Shown here piece by piece: positions 51,694-61,023 of a stretch of DNA of 64,000 nt. Where the stretch lies: the NCBI RefSeq assembly GCF_030209445.1, contig NZ_JARVSD010000005.1:1-64000 (forward strand), in the 5' to 3' direction. Source of the DNA: Promicromonospora sp. MEB111 (GTDB taxonomy: Bacteria > Actinomycetota > Actinomycetes > Actinomycetales > Cellulomonadaceae). Both the position numbers and the translations under genes were made by a program. The first letter of the stretch is position 1, and each line of letters starts with the position of its first letter. The notes beneath the pieces were generated by a model. The model was not told where the DNA came from. It ran no database searches and saw nothing but the letters and a program-made list of their open reading frames with translations.

Positions 51694-54198
51694 GTGTCGA
51701 ACTGGAGTCCCCCTCCGATCTGGCCGCAGACACCCCGGCGCCGGGAGGGGATCTGGAACTATCCCCGGCCGTACCGCACCGGGATCCGCGCGTGGATCCC
51801 GTCGTGGCGGTTCGTCGTGGGAACGCTGCTGACCGGTACGTCGCTCGTCGCCGGCGTCCTGCTGGCTGCCTGGGTCAGCGTGCCCGTCCCCGGCGAGCTG
51901 GACACGGTGCGCTCCGAGACCACGACGGTGTACTACTCCGACGGCAAGCCGCTCGGGAAATTCGCCGCGCAGGACCGCACGATCGTGGCGCTGGCCGACC
52001 TCCCGCCCCAGGTGACGCAGGCGATCATCTCGTCGGAGGACCAGAGCTTCCGCACCCACATCGGCATCAACCCCCTGGGCATCGTCCGTGCGGCGCTCAA
52101 CAACGTGACCGGCGGCGACCGGCAGGGCGCGTCGACGCTGACGCAGCAGTACGTCGAGAACTACTACGTGGGCGTGGAGTACGCGACCTACTCGACCAAG
52201 CTCAAGGAAGCGATCATCGCCCTCAAGGTGACGCAGCAGCAGTCCAAGGACCAGGTGCTGGAGGGATACGTCAACACCATCTACCTGGGGCGTGGTGCGT
52301 ACGGCGTCGAGGCCGCGTCCCAGGCGTACTTCGGGCACTCGGCCAAGGAGATGACCATCTCCGAGTCCGCGTTCCTCGCGGGCATCATCCCGAACCCGAC
52401 CTACTGGGACCCGCGGCAGGGCGAGGGCGCCGAGGCGCAGGCGAGGGCGCGCTGGGAGCGCACGCTCAACCTGATGGTGGAGCAGGGTTACATCACCCAG
52501 GACGACCGGAACGCCGCCGAGTACCCCAAGCTCGTCAAGTACACCCAGGGGTCCGGCGACAACCGCACCGCCTACCTGCTGGAGCAGGTGGCCAACGAGC
52601 TCGACCGGAAGGGCATCGCGGCCGATCAGCTCACCAAGATGGGCTACGAGATCCACACGTCCATCGACCGCAAGATGCAGGCCGCCGCGGCCGAGACCAT
52701 GAAGCTGCCCGAGGACGCGAGCAAGTTCGCCCGCGCGTCGCTGACGTCGATCGACCCGGCGACGGGCGAGATCAAGGCGATGTACGGCGGCCCGGACTAC
52801 TCGATCTACCCGACCAACGCCGCGACGTTCGAGGCGCAGGGCGCGTCGACCTTCAAGCCGTTCACGCTCATCGGCGCGCTGACGGAGGGCTTCCAGCTCA
52901 ACAAGAGGTACAGCGCGGTGGACGGGACGGTGATCGAGGGCTGGAAGCAGACGCCGGACGGCCCCGACGTGCCGCTGTACAACTTCAACAACGACTCGTG
53001 GAACAGCCTCGACCTGGTCGACGCCACCGCGAACTCGGTGAACGTGGTCTACGGCCAACTCAACAAGGACATCGGCCCGGAGACGACGGCGCAGGTCGGC
53101 TACGACCTCGGCATCCCGCAGGCCGACGACGACCCGGACACCCGCGACTGCTGCGCCATCGGCGGCAACCTGGCCAACGTGCTCGGCACCGCCTACGTGA
53201 CCAACGTGGACCTCGCGCACGCCTACTCCACGATCGCCGCCCAGGGTTACCGCACCACGCCGCACATGGTGGTCGAGGTGAAGAACGGCGACGAGCTCGT
53301 CTACGAGGGGAAGAGCACCAGCGAGCAGATGTTCGACCCCGAGGTCATGGCCGCGGCGACGTACGCGATGAGCAAGGTCGTCGAGGAAGGGTCCGGCATG
53401 CCGGCGCTGGAGCTCGAGCGGCCAGCCGCCGGAAAGACCGGCTCCTCGAACGACAACATGTCGGCGTGGTTCGCCGGCTTCGTGCCGCAGCTCACCACCG
53501 TCGTCGGCCTCTACGAGTACAACACCGACGCGAACAGGTACGAGCAGATCAAGCCGTTCGGCGGCTACGAGCAGATCACCGGTGGTACCTGGCCGGTCAC
53601 GGCGTGGACCGCCTACATGCTGAAGGCCACCGAGGGCATGGACGTCGAGCCTCTCCCGGACTACGTCCCGCCGGCCCCCGAACCGTCGGAGTCGCCGTCG
53701 CCGTCCACGAGCCCCTCCGAGGAGCCCGAGGAGACGGTCGTGGTGCCCGACAACCTGGTGGGCCAGCAGTTCGCGGCCGTCGCGGCGGTGCTCGGCGGGC
53801 TGCAGCTCGTGCCCGTGCAGGTGGACGTGGACAGCGCCGAGCCCCCGGGCACGGTGCTCGCCGTCGAGCACGCGGGTGAGGAGATCGACCGGAACTCGGA
53901 GATCGAGGTCCAGGTGTCCAACGGGTCCCAGGCCGAGGTGGAGACCACCACGGTGCCGTGGGGCCTGACCAACCGGGAGCAGGGCGACGCCGAGCAGCAG
54001 CTCCAGGACGCGGAGCTCACGCCGGTGATCCAGGAGGCGCCGTCGGACACCGTGCCCGAGGGCTCGGTGATCTCGGTGGACCCGGGCGAGGGCTCGGAGG
54101 TGCCGAAGGGCAGCGAGGTGACCCTCGTGATCTCCACCGGATCGGGCGACGACCCGACCGACGACCCGTCCGGGGACGGCGGGGGCATCTTCGGGTAG
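51694..54198 (+). CDS. Class A penicillin-binding protein with two PASTA domains (first tandem copy)
   Basis: 834 aa. Bifunctional peptidoglycan synthase. A short cytoplasmic tail (SNWSPPPIWPQTPRRREG) precedes a TM helix (FVVGTLLTGTSLVAGVLLAAWV, about 48-69). The GT51 glycosyltransferase has Glu115 in SSEDQSF and GASTLTQQYVENYYVG. The transpeptidase has Ser385/Lys388 (STFK), SVN448-450 and KTG581-583. Two PASTA domains (about 685-750 and 752-820) follow an acidic Pro/Ser linker. The GTG at 51694 is the only start that keeps the N-terminus aligned with the paralogue. Paired with the next gene by duplication. Substrate for PknB-type signalling is possible via PASTA. Confidence 0.94.
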   Translation: MSNWSPPPIWPQTPRRREGIWNYPRPYRTGIRAWIPSWRFVVGTLLTGTSLVAGVLLAAWVSVPVPGELDTVRSETTTVYYSDGKPLGKFAAQDRTIVALADLPPQVTQAIISSEDQSFRTHIGINPLGIVRAALNNVTGGDRQGASTLTQQYVENYYVGVEYATYSTKLKEAIIALKVTQQQSKDQVLEGYVNTIYLGRGAYGVEAASQAYFGHSAKEMTISESAFLAGIIPNPTYWDPRQGEGAEAQARARWERTLNLMVEQGYITQDDRNAAEYPKLVKYTQGSGDNRTAYLLEQVANELDRKGIAADQLTKMGYEIHTSIDRKMQAAAAETMKLPEDASKFARASLTSIDPATGEIKAMYGGPDYSIYPTNAATFEAQGASTFKPFTLIGALTEGFQLNKRYSAVDGTVIEGWKQTPDGPDVPLYNFNNDSWNSLDLVDATANSVNVVYGQLNKDIGPETTAQVGYDLGIPQADDDPDTRDCCAIGGNLANVLGTAYVTNVDLAHAYSTIAAQGYRTTPHMVVEVKNGDELVYEGKSTSEQMFDPEVMAAATYAMSKVVEEGSGMPALELERPAAGKTGSSNDNMSAWFAGFVPQLTTVVGLYEYNTDANRYEQIKPFGGYEQITGGTWPVTAWTAYMLKATEGMDVEPLPDYVPPAPEPSESPSPSTSPSEEPEETVVVPDNLVGQQFAAVAAVLGGLQLVPVQVDVDSAEPPGTVLAVEHAGEEIDRNSEIEVQVSNGSQAEVETTTVPWGLTNREQGDAEQQLQDAELTPVIQEAPSDTVPEGSVISVDPGEGSEVPKGSEVTLVISTGSGDDPTDDPSGDGGGIFG

Positions 54199-54342
54199 GT
54201 CGGCAGGCGGGCTCTGCCGGCGTCGGGTGAAGTACCGGGTGAAAAGGCCCGAAAGGCGCTGGTAGAGCCCGTTGAGACCTGCGTCTCGGACACGGGGCGT
54301 ACACAGAGAAACCGCGTTTGTGCTACTTGCTGCCAACATCGA

Positions 54343-54357
54343 TCCTCTATCGTTTCG
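54343..54357 (+). promoter_or_regulatory. Promoter of the second PBP gene
   Basis: TCCTCTATCGTTTCG contains TATCGT (54348-54353) about 50 nt before the GTG and matches the promoter of the first copy. Confidence 0.55.
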
Positions 54358-54402
54358 ACGGTTCAGTGCGCCCACTGGACTGAATCGAGGAACGAGGAAG
54401 AC

Positions 54403-56958
54403 GTGGCGAACTGGAGTCCTTCTCCGATCTGGCCGCAGACGCCCCGACGCCGGCGTGGCATCTGGAACTACCCCCGGCCGCACCGCACGGGTCTGCGCGC
54501 ATGGATCCCGTCGTGGCGCGTCGTCGTCGGAACGGCGCTGACCCTGGTCTCACTCGGTGTCGGTGTCTTCACCGCCGGGTGGATCGGCTGGGCCGTACCG
54601 GACGAGAACAAGCAGATCGGCTCGGAGACCACCACCGTGTACTACGAGGACGGCAAGGTCCTCGGTAGGTTCGCGGCGGTCGACCGGACGATCCGCTCGC
54701 TGGACGAGCTGCCCCCGTACATCGGGCAGGCCGTGCTGGCGTCCGAGGACCAGAACTTCGAGAACCACATGGGCGTCGACCCGCTGGGCATCGTCCGTGC
54801 GTTCATCAGCAACGTGACCGGTGGCGGCCGGCAGGGTGCGTCCACACTGACGCAGCAGTACGTCGAGAACACGTACTTCCAGCCGGGCCAGTCGTCCTAC
54901 GCGGACAAGTTCCGCGAGATCATCCTGGCCCTCAAGGTGGACCAGGAGAAGTCGAAGGACGAGATCCTCGAGGGTTACGTCAACAGCATCTACCTCGGCC
55001 GGGGTGCCTACGGGTTCGAGGCCGCGGCGAAGGCCTACTTCAACAAGCCCGCGGCCGAGCTCACCGTCTCGGAGACCGCGATGCTGGTGGGCATCATCCC
55101 GTCGCCGTCGTACTGGGACCCCCGGTTCGGCGAGGAGTCGCGCGCCGTGGCGGAGGAGAAGTGGGCCCGCGTGCTGCGCAACATGGCAGAGATGGGCGTC
55201 ATCACCCAGGAGGAGCGCAACTCCGCGACCTTCCCCGAGCCCATCGAGTACAAGCCGGCCTCGCGCGCCGGCCAGGTGGGCTACCTGCTCGAGGAGGTGC
55301 GCAAGGAGCTCGCCGACGAGGGCATCGGTGAGGAGGACCTCATGAACAACGGTTATGAGATCCGCACCACCATCAACTCGAAGTTCCAGAAGGCGGCGGT
55401 CGACGCGGCGAAGACCATCCCGTACGAGGGCGAGGGTGCCGCGTCCAAGCGGCTCGGTGTGTCGATCGTGTCGATCGACCCCAAGGACGGTGCCATTCGA
55501 GCCCTCTACGGCGGCAAGAACTACGAGGAGGTCCAGTACAACGCTGCGACCGACGGCTCGGCGCAGGGCGGCTCCACGTTCAAGCCGTTCACCCTCATCG
55601 GCGCGCTCGAGAAGGGCCACGAGCTCAACGAGTACTACACCGGCAACAGCCCGATGCAGATCCCGGGCTGGTCGGTGAAGAACGACGCGGGCGTCGAGGA
55701 AGAGGTGGAGCTCACCAACTTCGGCCCCGAGGGGTCGGGCGGTGAGTCGTACGGCGACATCGACCTGGTCGACGCCACGGCGGACTCCGTGAACACGGTG
55801 TACGCGCAGCTGAACGTCGAGATCGGGGCGAAGACGTCGCAGGACGTCGCCATCCGGGCCGGCATCCCCGAGAAGTCCACGAACGCTGAGCTCTCCAACG
55901 TGCTGGGCACGTCCACCGTGCACGCCGTCGACCTGGCGGGCGCGTACGCGACGTTCGCCGCGCAGGGCACGCGGCACGAGACGCACATGGTGACGTCGGT
56001 GAAGAACGGCGAGCAGCTCATCTACGAGTTCAGCGGCGAGACGACGGAGGCCATCGACCCCGAGGTGATGACCAAGGCCACCTACGCGATGGAACAGGTG
56101 GTCGAGCGCGGCTCCGGTACGCCCGCCAAGGAGCTCGGGCGCCCCGTCGCAGGCAAGACGGGATCCACCAACGGCAACAAGTCGGCGTGGTTCGCCGGCT
56201 ACATCCCGCAGCTCGCCACGGTGGTCGGTCTCTACCAGACGGCGGAGGACGGCGTCGGCCAGGCAGAGATCACGCCCTTCGGCCAGTGGGCCGGCGGCAG
56301 CATGACCGGTGGTACGTGGCCGGTGACCGCCTGGACCCAGTACATGAAGGTCGTGACCGAGGGGATGGAGGTCGAGCAGTTCCCGGAGTACACGCCGCCG
56401 GCCCCGCCGCCCTCGCCCACCCCGACGCCGTCCCCGACGCCGACGGTGTCCGACGACCCGAACGAGAAGGTGATGGTCCCGACAGGGCTCGTCGGCCAGC
56501 AGTTCCCGGCGGCCGCCGCGGTGCTCTCCGGGGCCGGCGTCCGGCCCCAGCTCGTCGAGGTCCCGAGCGACCAGCCCCCGGGCACCGTGCTCTCCGTGGA
56601 GAAGGAGGGCCAGGAGGTCAAGCGGGACAGCACCATCCGGGTCGAGGTCTCGACCGGGCCGGACGAGGACACCGTCACCGTGCCGGGCGGCCTGGTCGGC
56701 GGTGACGAGAACAACGCTCGCGGGCAGCTCCGGGCCGCGGGGCTCGATCCACAGGTCGAGTACCAGCCGTCCGAGGACGTGGCCCAGGGCACCGTCATCT
56801 CCGTGAACCCGAACGAGGGCACCCAGGTGCCGGTGGGGACGCGGGTGCAGGTGATCGTCTCGTCGGGTCCGGGCGACATCGGGCTCCCGACCGACGAGCC
56901 GACCGGCGGGGGCGGAGGCGGAGGGGGCGGTAACGGCAACGGGAACGGCAGCCCGTAA
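54403..56958 (+). CDS. Class A penicillin-binding protein with two PASTA domains (second tandem copy)
   Basis: 851 aa. Same layout as its neighbour: ANWSPSPIWPQTPRRRRG tail, TM helix about 48-70, GT51 domain with Glu115 (ASEDQNF) and STLTQQYVENTYFQ, transpeptidase with Ser391/Lys394 (STFK), SVN462-464 and KTG585-587, two PASTA domains, then a Gly/Asn-rich tail (GGGGGGGGGNGNGNGSP). The tails, TM loops and linkers differ more than the catalytic cores, so both are probably active and not recently redundant. GTG 54403 has GAGGAAGA 4-5 nt upstream. Strong terminator after it. Confidence 0.94.
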   Translation: MANWSPSPIWPQTPRRRRGIWNYPRPHRTGLRAWIPSWRVVVGTALTLVSLGVGVFTAGWIGWAVPDENKQIGSETTTVYYEDGKVLGRFAAVDRTIRSLDELPPYIGQAVLASEDQNFENHMGVDPLGIVRAFISNVTGGGRQGASTLTQQYVENTYFQPGQSSYADKFREIILALKVDQEKSKDEILEGYVNSIYLGRGAYGFEAAAKAYFNKPAAELTVSETAMLVGIIPSPSYWDPRFGEESRAVAEEKWARVLRNMAEMGVITQEERNSATFPEPIEYKPASRAGQVGYLLEEVRKELADEGIGEEDLMNNGYEIRTTINSKFQKAAVDAAKTIPYEGEGAASKRLGVSIVSIDPKDGAIRALYGGKNYEEVQYNAATDGSAQGGSTFKPFTLIGALEKGHELNEYYTGNSPMQIPGWSVKNDAGVEEEVELTNFGPEGSGGESYGDIDLVDATADSVNTVYAQLNVEIGAKTSQDVAIRAGIPEKSTNAELSNVLGTSTVHAVDLAGAYATFAAQGTRHETHMVTSVKNGEQLIYEFSGETTEAIDPEVMTKATYAMEQVVERGSGTPAKELGRPVAGKTGSTNGNKSAWFAGYIPQLATVVGLYQTAEDGVGQAEITPFGQWAGGSMTGGTWPVTAWTQYMKVVTEGMEVEQFPEYTPPAPPPSPTPTPSPTPTVSDDPNEKVMVPTGLVGQQFPAAAAVLSGAGVRPQLVEVPSDQPPGTVLSVEKEGQEVKRDSTIRVEVSTGPDEDTVTVPGGLVGGDENNARGQLRAAGLDPQVEYQPSEDVAQGTVISVNPNEGTQVPVGTRVQVIVSSGPGDIGLPTDEPTGGGGGGGGGNGNGNGSP

Positions 56959-56976
56959 CCGTCGTTCTGACACGCA

Positions 56977-57018
56977 CGGCCGAGGGGCCGCCTCCTGCGG
57001 GAGGCGGCCCCTCGGCCG
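56977..57018 (+). terminator. Terminator after the second PBP gene
   Basis: CGGCCGAGGGGCCGCCTC (56977-56994) and its perfect inverse (57001-57018) form an 18-bp stem with loop CTGCGG, followed by TTCTGCT. Confidence 0.8.
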
Positions 57019-57106
57019 TTCTGCTGCCCGGGCCTGCCTGGCCCGGCTCTGCTGCCATGGGTGCCGTGGACGGTGTGAGAGGGGTCTCGCGTGCTCGATT
57101 CCGCGG

Positions 57107-57128
57107 TTGTCCACAGGGCGGGTAGGCT
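57107..57128 (+). promoter_or_regulatory. Perfect DnaA box in the rpsF-ssb promoter
   Basis: TTGTCCACA (57107-57115) is an exact DnaA consensus box lying immediately before the hexamer TAGGCT (57123-57128), the likely -10 for rpsF. DnaA bound here would cover the promoter. Confidence 0.6.
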
Positions 57129-57199
57129 TGGCCCTTGCTGTGAACCCTCCTGTCACGGAACGACCGTGACCGCTGAGACCAGAGGAGGTGGGTATACAC

Positions 57200-57490
57200 A
57201 TGCGTCAGTACGAACTGATGGTGATCCTGGACCCGGAGGTCGAGGAGCGCACCGTTGCCCCGTCGCTCGACAAGTACCTGTCGGTCATCACGACCGAGGG
57301 TGGATCCGTCGACAAGGTGGACATCTGGGGTCGCCGCCGCCTGGCGTTCGACATCTCGAAGAAGTCCGAGGGCATCTACGCCGTTGTCGACTTCACCGCG
57401 ACGTCGGACACCGCCAAGGAGCTGGACCGCCAGCTCGGCCTCAACGAGGTCGTGCTCCGGACCAAGATCCTGCGCACCGGCGACAAGTAA
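57200..57490 (+). CDS. rpsF: 30S ribosomal protein S6
   Basis: 96 aa. [92 protein letters not shown] is the complete S6 fold, a primary-platform protein that pairs with S18. ATG 57200 is the family start; the GTG at 57188 lies within the AGGAGGTG ribosome site. First gene of the rpsF-ssb-rpsR-rplI operon. Confidence 0.97.
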   Translation: MRQYELMVILDPEVEERTVAPSLDKYLSVITTEGGSVDKVDIWGRRRLAFDISKKSEGIYAVVDFTATSDTAKELDRQLGLNEVVLRTKILRTGDK

Positions 57491-57600
57491 GTCGTCGGAC
57501 CTGAACCTCCTACGCCCGCGCGAGTGTCAGTGGTTCGTGGTTGCATTCACCGCGAGCACGGACAACGCGTACGGAACGTCGACTGAATCGAGGAATTGGC

Positions 57601-58146
57601 ATGGCTGGTGAAACTGTCATCACAGTGATCGGGAACCTGACCGGGGACCCTGAGCTGCGCTTCACCCCTTCCGGTGCGGCGGTCGCCAACTTCACGGTGG
57701 CGTCGACCCCGCGGACCTTCGACCGCCAGAGCAACGAGTGGAAGGACGGGGAGACCCTGTTCATGCGCTGCTCGATCTGGCGCGAGGCCGCGGAGAGCGT
57801 CGCGGAGTCGCTGACCAAGGGCACGCGCGTCATCGCGCAGGGTCGCCTGGTCCAGCGCTCCTACGAGACCCGTGAGGGCGAGAAGCGCACCGTCGTGGAG
57901 CTGCAGGTGGACGAGATCGGTCCGTCCCTGCGCTACGCCACGGCCAAGGTCACCCGGGCCCAGCGGTCCGGTGGCGGCGGCTTCGGTGGCGGCGGCGGTG
58001 GCTACAACGGAGGCGGCGGCCAGCAGGGCGGCGGCTCCGGTGGAGGATTCAGCTCTTCCGGTGGCGGTCAGAGCAATGACGACCCGTGGGCCACGGCAGG
58101 CCCGGCGTCGTCGGGCGGCTCGTTCTCGGACGACCCGCCGTTCTAA
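57601..58146 (+). CDS. ssb: Single-stranded DNA-binding protein
   Basis: 181 aa. The OB-fold at 1-115 ([117 protein letters not shown]) is complete. A Gly-rich linker ([17 protein letters not shown]) and the acidic tip FSDDPPF, which recruits replication and repair proteins, follow. It is 110 nt behind rpsF; the gap may hold an extra promoter. Confidence 0.97.
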   Translation: MAGETVITVIGNLTGDPELRFTPSGAAVANFTVASTPRTFDRQSNEWKDGETLFMRCSIWREAAESVAESLTKGTRVIAQGRLVQRSYETREGEKRTVVELQVDEIGPSLRYATAKVTRAQRSGGGGFGGGGGGYNGGGGQQGGGSGGGFSSSGGGQSNDDPWATAGPASSGGSFSDDPPF

Positions 58147-58224
58147 CCGCTACCCCCAGTTCACCTTTTTTGCTCGCGCGGCCTGCCAGGCCTCGCGAGC
58201 AGCACCTGACGAAGGAGCAACACC

Positions 58225-58461
58225 ATGGCGAAGCCTGTGGTGCGCAAGCCCAAGAAGAAGATCAACCCGCTGAAGTCCGCGAAGATCGCCAACATCGACT
58301 ACAAGGACACGGCGCTGCTGCGCAAGTTCATCTCCGACCGCGGAAAGATCCGCGCCCGTCGCGTCACCGGCGTCTCCGTCCAGGAGCAGCGTCAGATCGC
58401 GAAGGCCGTGAAGAACGCCCGCGAGATGGCCCTGCTGCCGTACACGTCGACGGCTCGCTGA
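58225..58461 (+). CDS. rpsR: 30S ribosomal protein S18 (Cys-free type)
   Basis: 78 aa. [54 protein letters not shown] is diagnostic. The N-terminal segment [15 protein letters not shown] lacks the Cys residues of zinc-binding S18, so this is the zinc-independent (C-minus) form. AAGGAG lies 8 nt before the ATG. Confidence 0.97.
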   Translation: MAKPVVRKPKKKINPLKSAKIANIDYKDTALLRKFISDRGKIRARRVTGVSVQEQRQIAKAVKNAREMALLPYTSTAR

Positions 58462-58478
58462 GGAAGGGATCGAGAACA

Positions 58479-58928
58479 ATGGCAAAGCTGATCCTGACTC
58501 ACGAGGTGACCGGCCTGGGCGAGCCCGGCGACGTGGTCGAGGTGAAGGACGGGTACGCCCGTAACTTCCTCATCCCGCGTTCGCTGGCGACCCCGTGGAC
58601 CAAGGGCGCCGAGTCCGACATCAACGCGATCCGCAAGGCTCGCAAGACCCGCGAGATCGCCTCGCTGGACGACGCGAAGGCCCTGGCCTCCTCACTGTCC
58701 GCGAAGCCGGTCGTCGTCGCGGCGAACGCCGGCCCCGGTGGCCGTCTGTTCGGCGCGGTGACCACGGCGGACATCGCCGGGGCGGTCGCCGCTGCCGGTG
58801 GCCCGTCGGTCGACAAGCGCAAGATCGAGATCGGTCAGTCCATCAAGACGACCGGTGACTACACCGTGTCGATCCGCCTGCACCCCGAGGTGTCGGCCAA
58901 GATCGGCGTCCAGGTCGTCGCCGGCTGA
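58479..58928 (+). CDS. rplI: 50S ribosomal protein L9
   Basis: 149 aa. [73 protein letters not shown] is the N-terminal domain and connecting helix. [16 protein letters not shown]...[35 protein letters not shown] is the C-terminal domain. It starts 17 nt after rpsR. Last gene of the operon; dnaB, its usual next neighbour, is elsewhere. Confidence 0.97.
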   Translation: MAKLILTHEVTGLGEPGDVVEVKDGYARNFLIPRSLATPWTKGAESDINAIRKARKTREIASLDDAKALASSLSAKPVVVAANAGPGGRLFGAVTTADIAGAVAAAGGPSVDKRKIEIGQSIKTTGDYTVSIRLHPEVSAKIGVQVVAG

Positions 58929-58960
58929 GCTCCGCTCAGCTGATCGCCTGATCGTCAGCA

Positions 58961-58990
58961 GGCCCCGGTTCCCCTGTGGGAGCCGGGGCC
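58961..58990 (+). terminator. Terminator after rplI
   Basis: GGCCCCGG (58961-58968) pairs with CCGGGGCC (58983-58990), extended by inner TTCCC/GGGAG pairing, and is followed by TTCTGCTGT. Confidence 0.75.
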
Positions 58991-59090
58991 TTCTGCTGTG
59001 TCGGGGGACCGGCGCTGCATAGGTGCCGAATCTGAACGGGGCGTTCTGGCCTGCGGAGAGGGTGGCCGGATGGCGTGAGAAGGTGATGCC

Positions 59091-59510
59091 GTGGTGCGCA
59101 ACCGCAGAACACGACTCGGCTGGCCTGCATCGGCCATCGTGGTGCTCCTTTCGCTCGCCCTGCTGAGCGCTCTGGGGGTGGTTCTCTTCCTACGCCTCAT
59201 GCCCGGTTCGGGGCTCATGGACCCCAGCGGTGGCGTCAACGTGCAGTACTACGAGCACCAGGTCGACACGTTCGAGCACGAGCTGGAGGAACGTGCGGGA
59301 CAAGGCCGTCTGGACCGATCGGAGATAGACGCGATATTCGGCGATACGTTGTCGGTCGAGTGGGGAGGGGAGTTCGGCGAGGGGTACCGGATCGTCGCCC
59401 ATGTCGAGGCGCCCGGCGGGTACGAGCCGTGCCACACCTACGAGCTGTCTCCGTTCGGAGGTGCCTCGCCCGACTCGCTGGAGATTCCCGAGGCGTGCCG
59501 CGACCAGTGA
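59091..59510 (+). CDS. Membrane-anchored hypothetical protein, 139 aa
   Basis: GTG 59091 (or the next codon, also GTG) opens a protein with a basic N-terminus and one TM helix (WPASAIVVLLSLALLSALGVVLFL, about 11-34). An acidic outer part of about 100 residues follows, including QVDTFEHELEERAGQGRLDRSEIDAIFGDTLSVEW and two Cys (PCHTYEL, EACRDQ). GAAGG stands 8 nt upstream. No family is recognised. It lies between rplI and a convergent GH63-like gene. Confidence 0.6.
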   Translation: MVRNRRTRLGWPASAIVVLLSLALLSALGVVLFLRLMPGSGLMDPSGGVNVQYYEHQVDTFEHELEERAGQGRLDRSEIDAIFGDTLSVEWGGEFGEGYRIVAHVEAPGGYEPCHTYELSPFGGASPDSLEIPEACRDQ

Positions 59511-59547
59511 GGTAGCGGTCCGGCGACGCCGTGCCCCCTGCGACGAA

Positions 59548-60963
59548 TCAGCATCCCGGCCCCGGGAGCACAGCCGACTCGTCCGAGAGCAGCACGTCCA
59601 GGGCCAATGCCGCGGTCCAGGAGAACTGGCGCGTCCCGCGGCCGGCTCCCGTGTCGGGATCCACGTACTCAGGAAACTGCTCCGGCGAGGCCACGGCGAA
59701 GTGCTTGCGCAGGCGGGCTGCCGGCTCGTCCTGGCCCAGAGCCCGCACGGCGCGCAGGAGCAGCCACGACGTGTTGAACCACGCCGGCCCCCGCCAGTAC
59801 AGGACGGGGTCGAACGCGGGGTCCTCGCGCGAGGTGCTCGGGAGGTATGGCCCGCCTCCGAGGAACCCCGGACCGGCGAGCGTCGCGAGCAGCCGCTCGG
59901 TGCGGCCCGGCGCCAGGCCCGCCCGTCCGCCCGCGGCAGTGCCCGCCGTCTTGTCCGCATTTGGACCTGTCGTCGTGCTGGTACCGGTGCGCGTCGAAAC
60001 GCCGGCGAGAAGCAGCGGGACCAGGCCGTTGACGGTCGCCCGCCGGACCGTCCGCCCCGTCGTGTCGTCGAGCGCGACGTACAGTCCCAGGTCGTCGTCC
60101 CAGAGGTGCTCGTCCATGGCGACGGTCACGCGGGCGGCGGCCGCCTCGTGTGCGCCGGACGCCCCGTGCGCCGCGCCCCCCTCGTCCACGCCGGCCCCAC
60201 GCCCGCCGTCGGGCAGCGCCTCCGCCATCCGGGCCAGGGCGACCTCCGAGACCGCCAGCACCGTGCTGAACAGGGGGCACGCCATGGCGAACCCGATCGC
60301 GACGTCGTCGGCGCAGCCGGCGTCGCGATACGCCTCGGCGAGCCGGTAGTAGCGGCGGTAGTCGCGGCTGCCCGGTCGTTCGCCGGCGCCCGCGTGCCGC
60401 AGGTCGGGCCGTCGGATGGCGGTGCGCGCCTCCGGCGGCACCCGGTCGAGGGCGGCGTCCCACAGGGGTGAGTTGTCCGTACCGGTCTCCCACGGATGCT
60501 TGGTCACCGGCAGGCCGACGCCGCCCGCGCGCGGCCCGTGCAGGTACCCGTGCCAGCTGGCGAGGCGGGGATACACGCGTGCGAGGAAGTTCTCCCGCGC
60601 GGACCCGGCCGGGTCCGCGCAGTGCACCAGCCATGCTGCCCAGGCGTGCATCGGCGGCTGCACGAGTCCGGAGGTCGCCGCACCCCAGAACCCGGCCCCG
60701 GGGGCGTAGTCGTCGTCGCGTTCGACGTCGTACACGATCTGCGGCACCCGCCCGTCGGGCCACTGGGCGTCGAGGAGCGCGACCAGCTCCGCCCGGGCGC
60801 GCGCCGGTGCGCGGTGCCGGGTGCCGATCGCGACGAACGCCGAGTCCCAGCTCCACTGGTGGGGGTACAGGCCCGTGGCCGGGACGGTGTGCCGGCCGGT
60901 CCAGTTGGTGTCCAGGACGCGAGCCGCGGCGTCGGCGGGATCTTCCTCAAAGTCCTTGTGCAT
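59548..60963 (-). CDS. GH63-like (MGH1/trehalase-clan) glycoside hydrolase
   Basis: 471 aa, cytosolic (no signal peptide). An (alpha/alpha)6 barrel of clan GH-G: RVLDTNWTGRHTVPATGLYPHQWSWDSAFVAIGTRH at the front, VTKHPWETGTDNSPLWDAALDRV (the Asp in TDNSPLWD is the usual general acid), YWRGPAWFNTSWLLLRAVRALG and EQFPEYVDPDTGAGRGTRQFSWTAALALDVL with the likely base Glu. This subtype resembles mannosylglycerate or glucosylglycerate hydrolases and other mannosyl/glucosyl-oligosaccharide hydrolases. An Ala/Gly/Thr-rich insertion (about 340-360) interrupts the barrel. TACTGT 6 nt before the ATG suggests a leaderless mRNA. It diverges from the ABC importer genes, which probably deliver its substrate. 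Confidence 0.82.
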   Translation of the reverse strand: MHKDFEEDPADAAARVLDTNWTGRHTVPATGLYPHQWSWDSAFVAIGTRHRAPARARAELVALLDAQWPDGRVPQIVYDVERDDDYAPGAGFWGAATSGLVQPPMHAWAAWLVHCADPAGSARENFLARVYPRLASWHGYLHGPRAGGVGLPVTKHPWETGTDNSPLWDAALDRVPPEARTAIRRPDLRHAGAGERPGSRDYRRYYRLAEAYRDAGCADDVAIGFAMACPLFSTVLAVSEVALARMAEALPDGGRGAGVDEGGAAHGASGAHEAAAARVTVAMDEHLWDDDLGLYVALDDTTGRTVRRATVNGLVPLLLAGVSTRTGTSTTTGPNADKTAGTAAGGRAGLAPGRTERLLATLAGPGFLGGGPYLPSTSREDPAFDPVLYWRGPAWFNTSWLLLRAVRALGQDEPAARLRKHFAVASPEQFPEYVDPDTGAGRGTRQFSWTAALALDVLLSDESAVLPGPGC

Positions 60964-61023
60964 CTTTCGACAGTAGGCTAGACATAAGTGCCAGATCTAC
61001 TCACTCGACGACGAGGAGAAGTC

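Noticed and set aside
51613-57201. Long minus-strand frames opposite the two PBP genes
   Set aside because: Composition is low-complexity Val/Arg/His and mirrors the PBP codons. No start context or domain is present.
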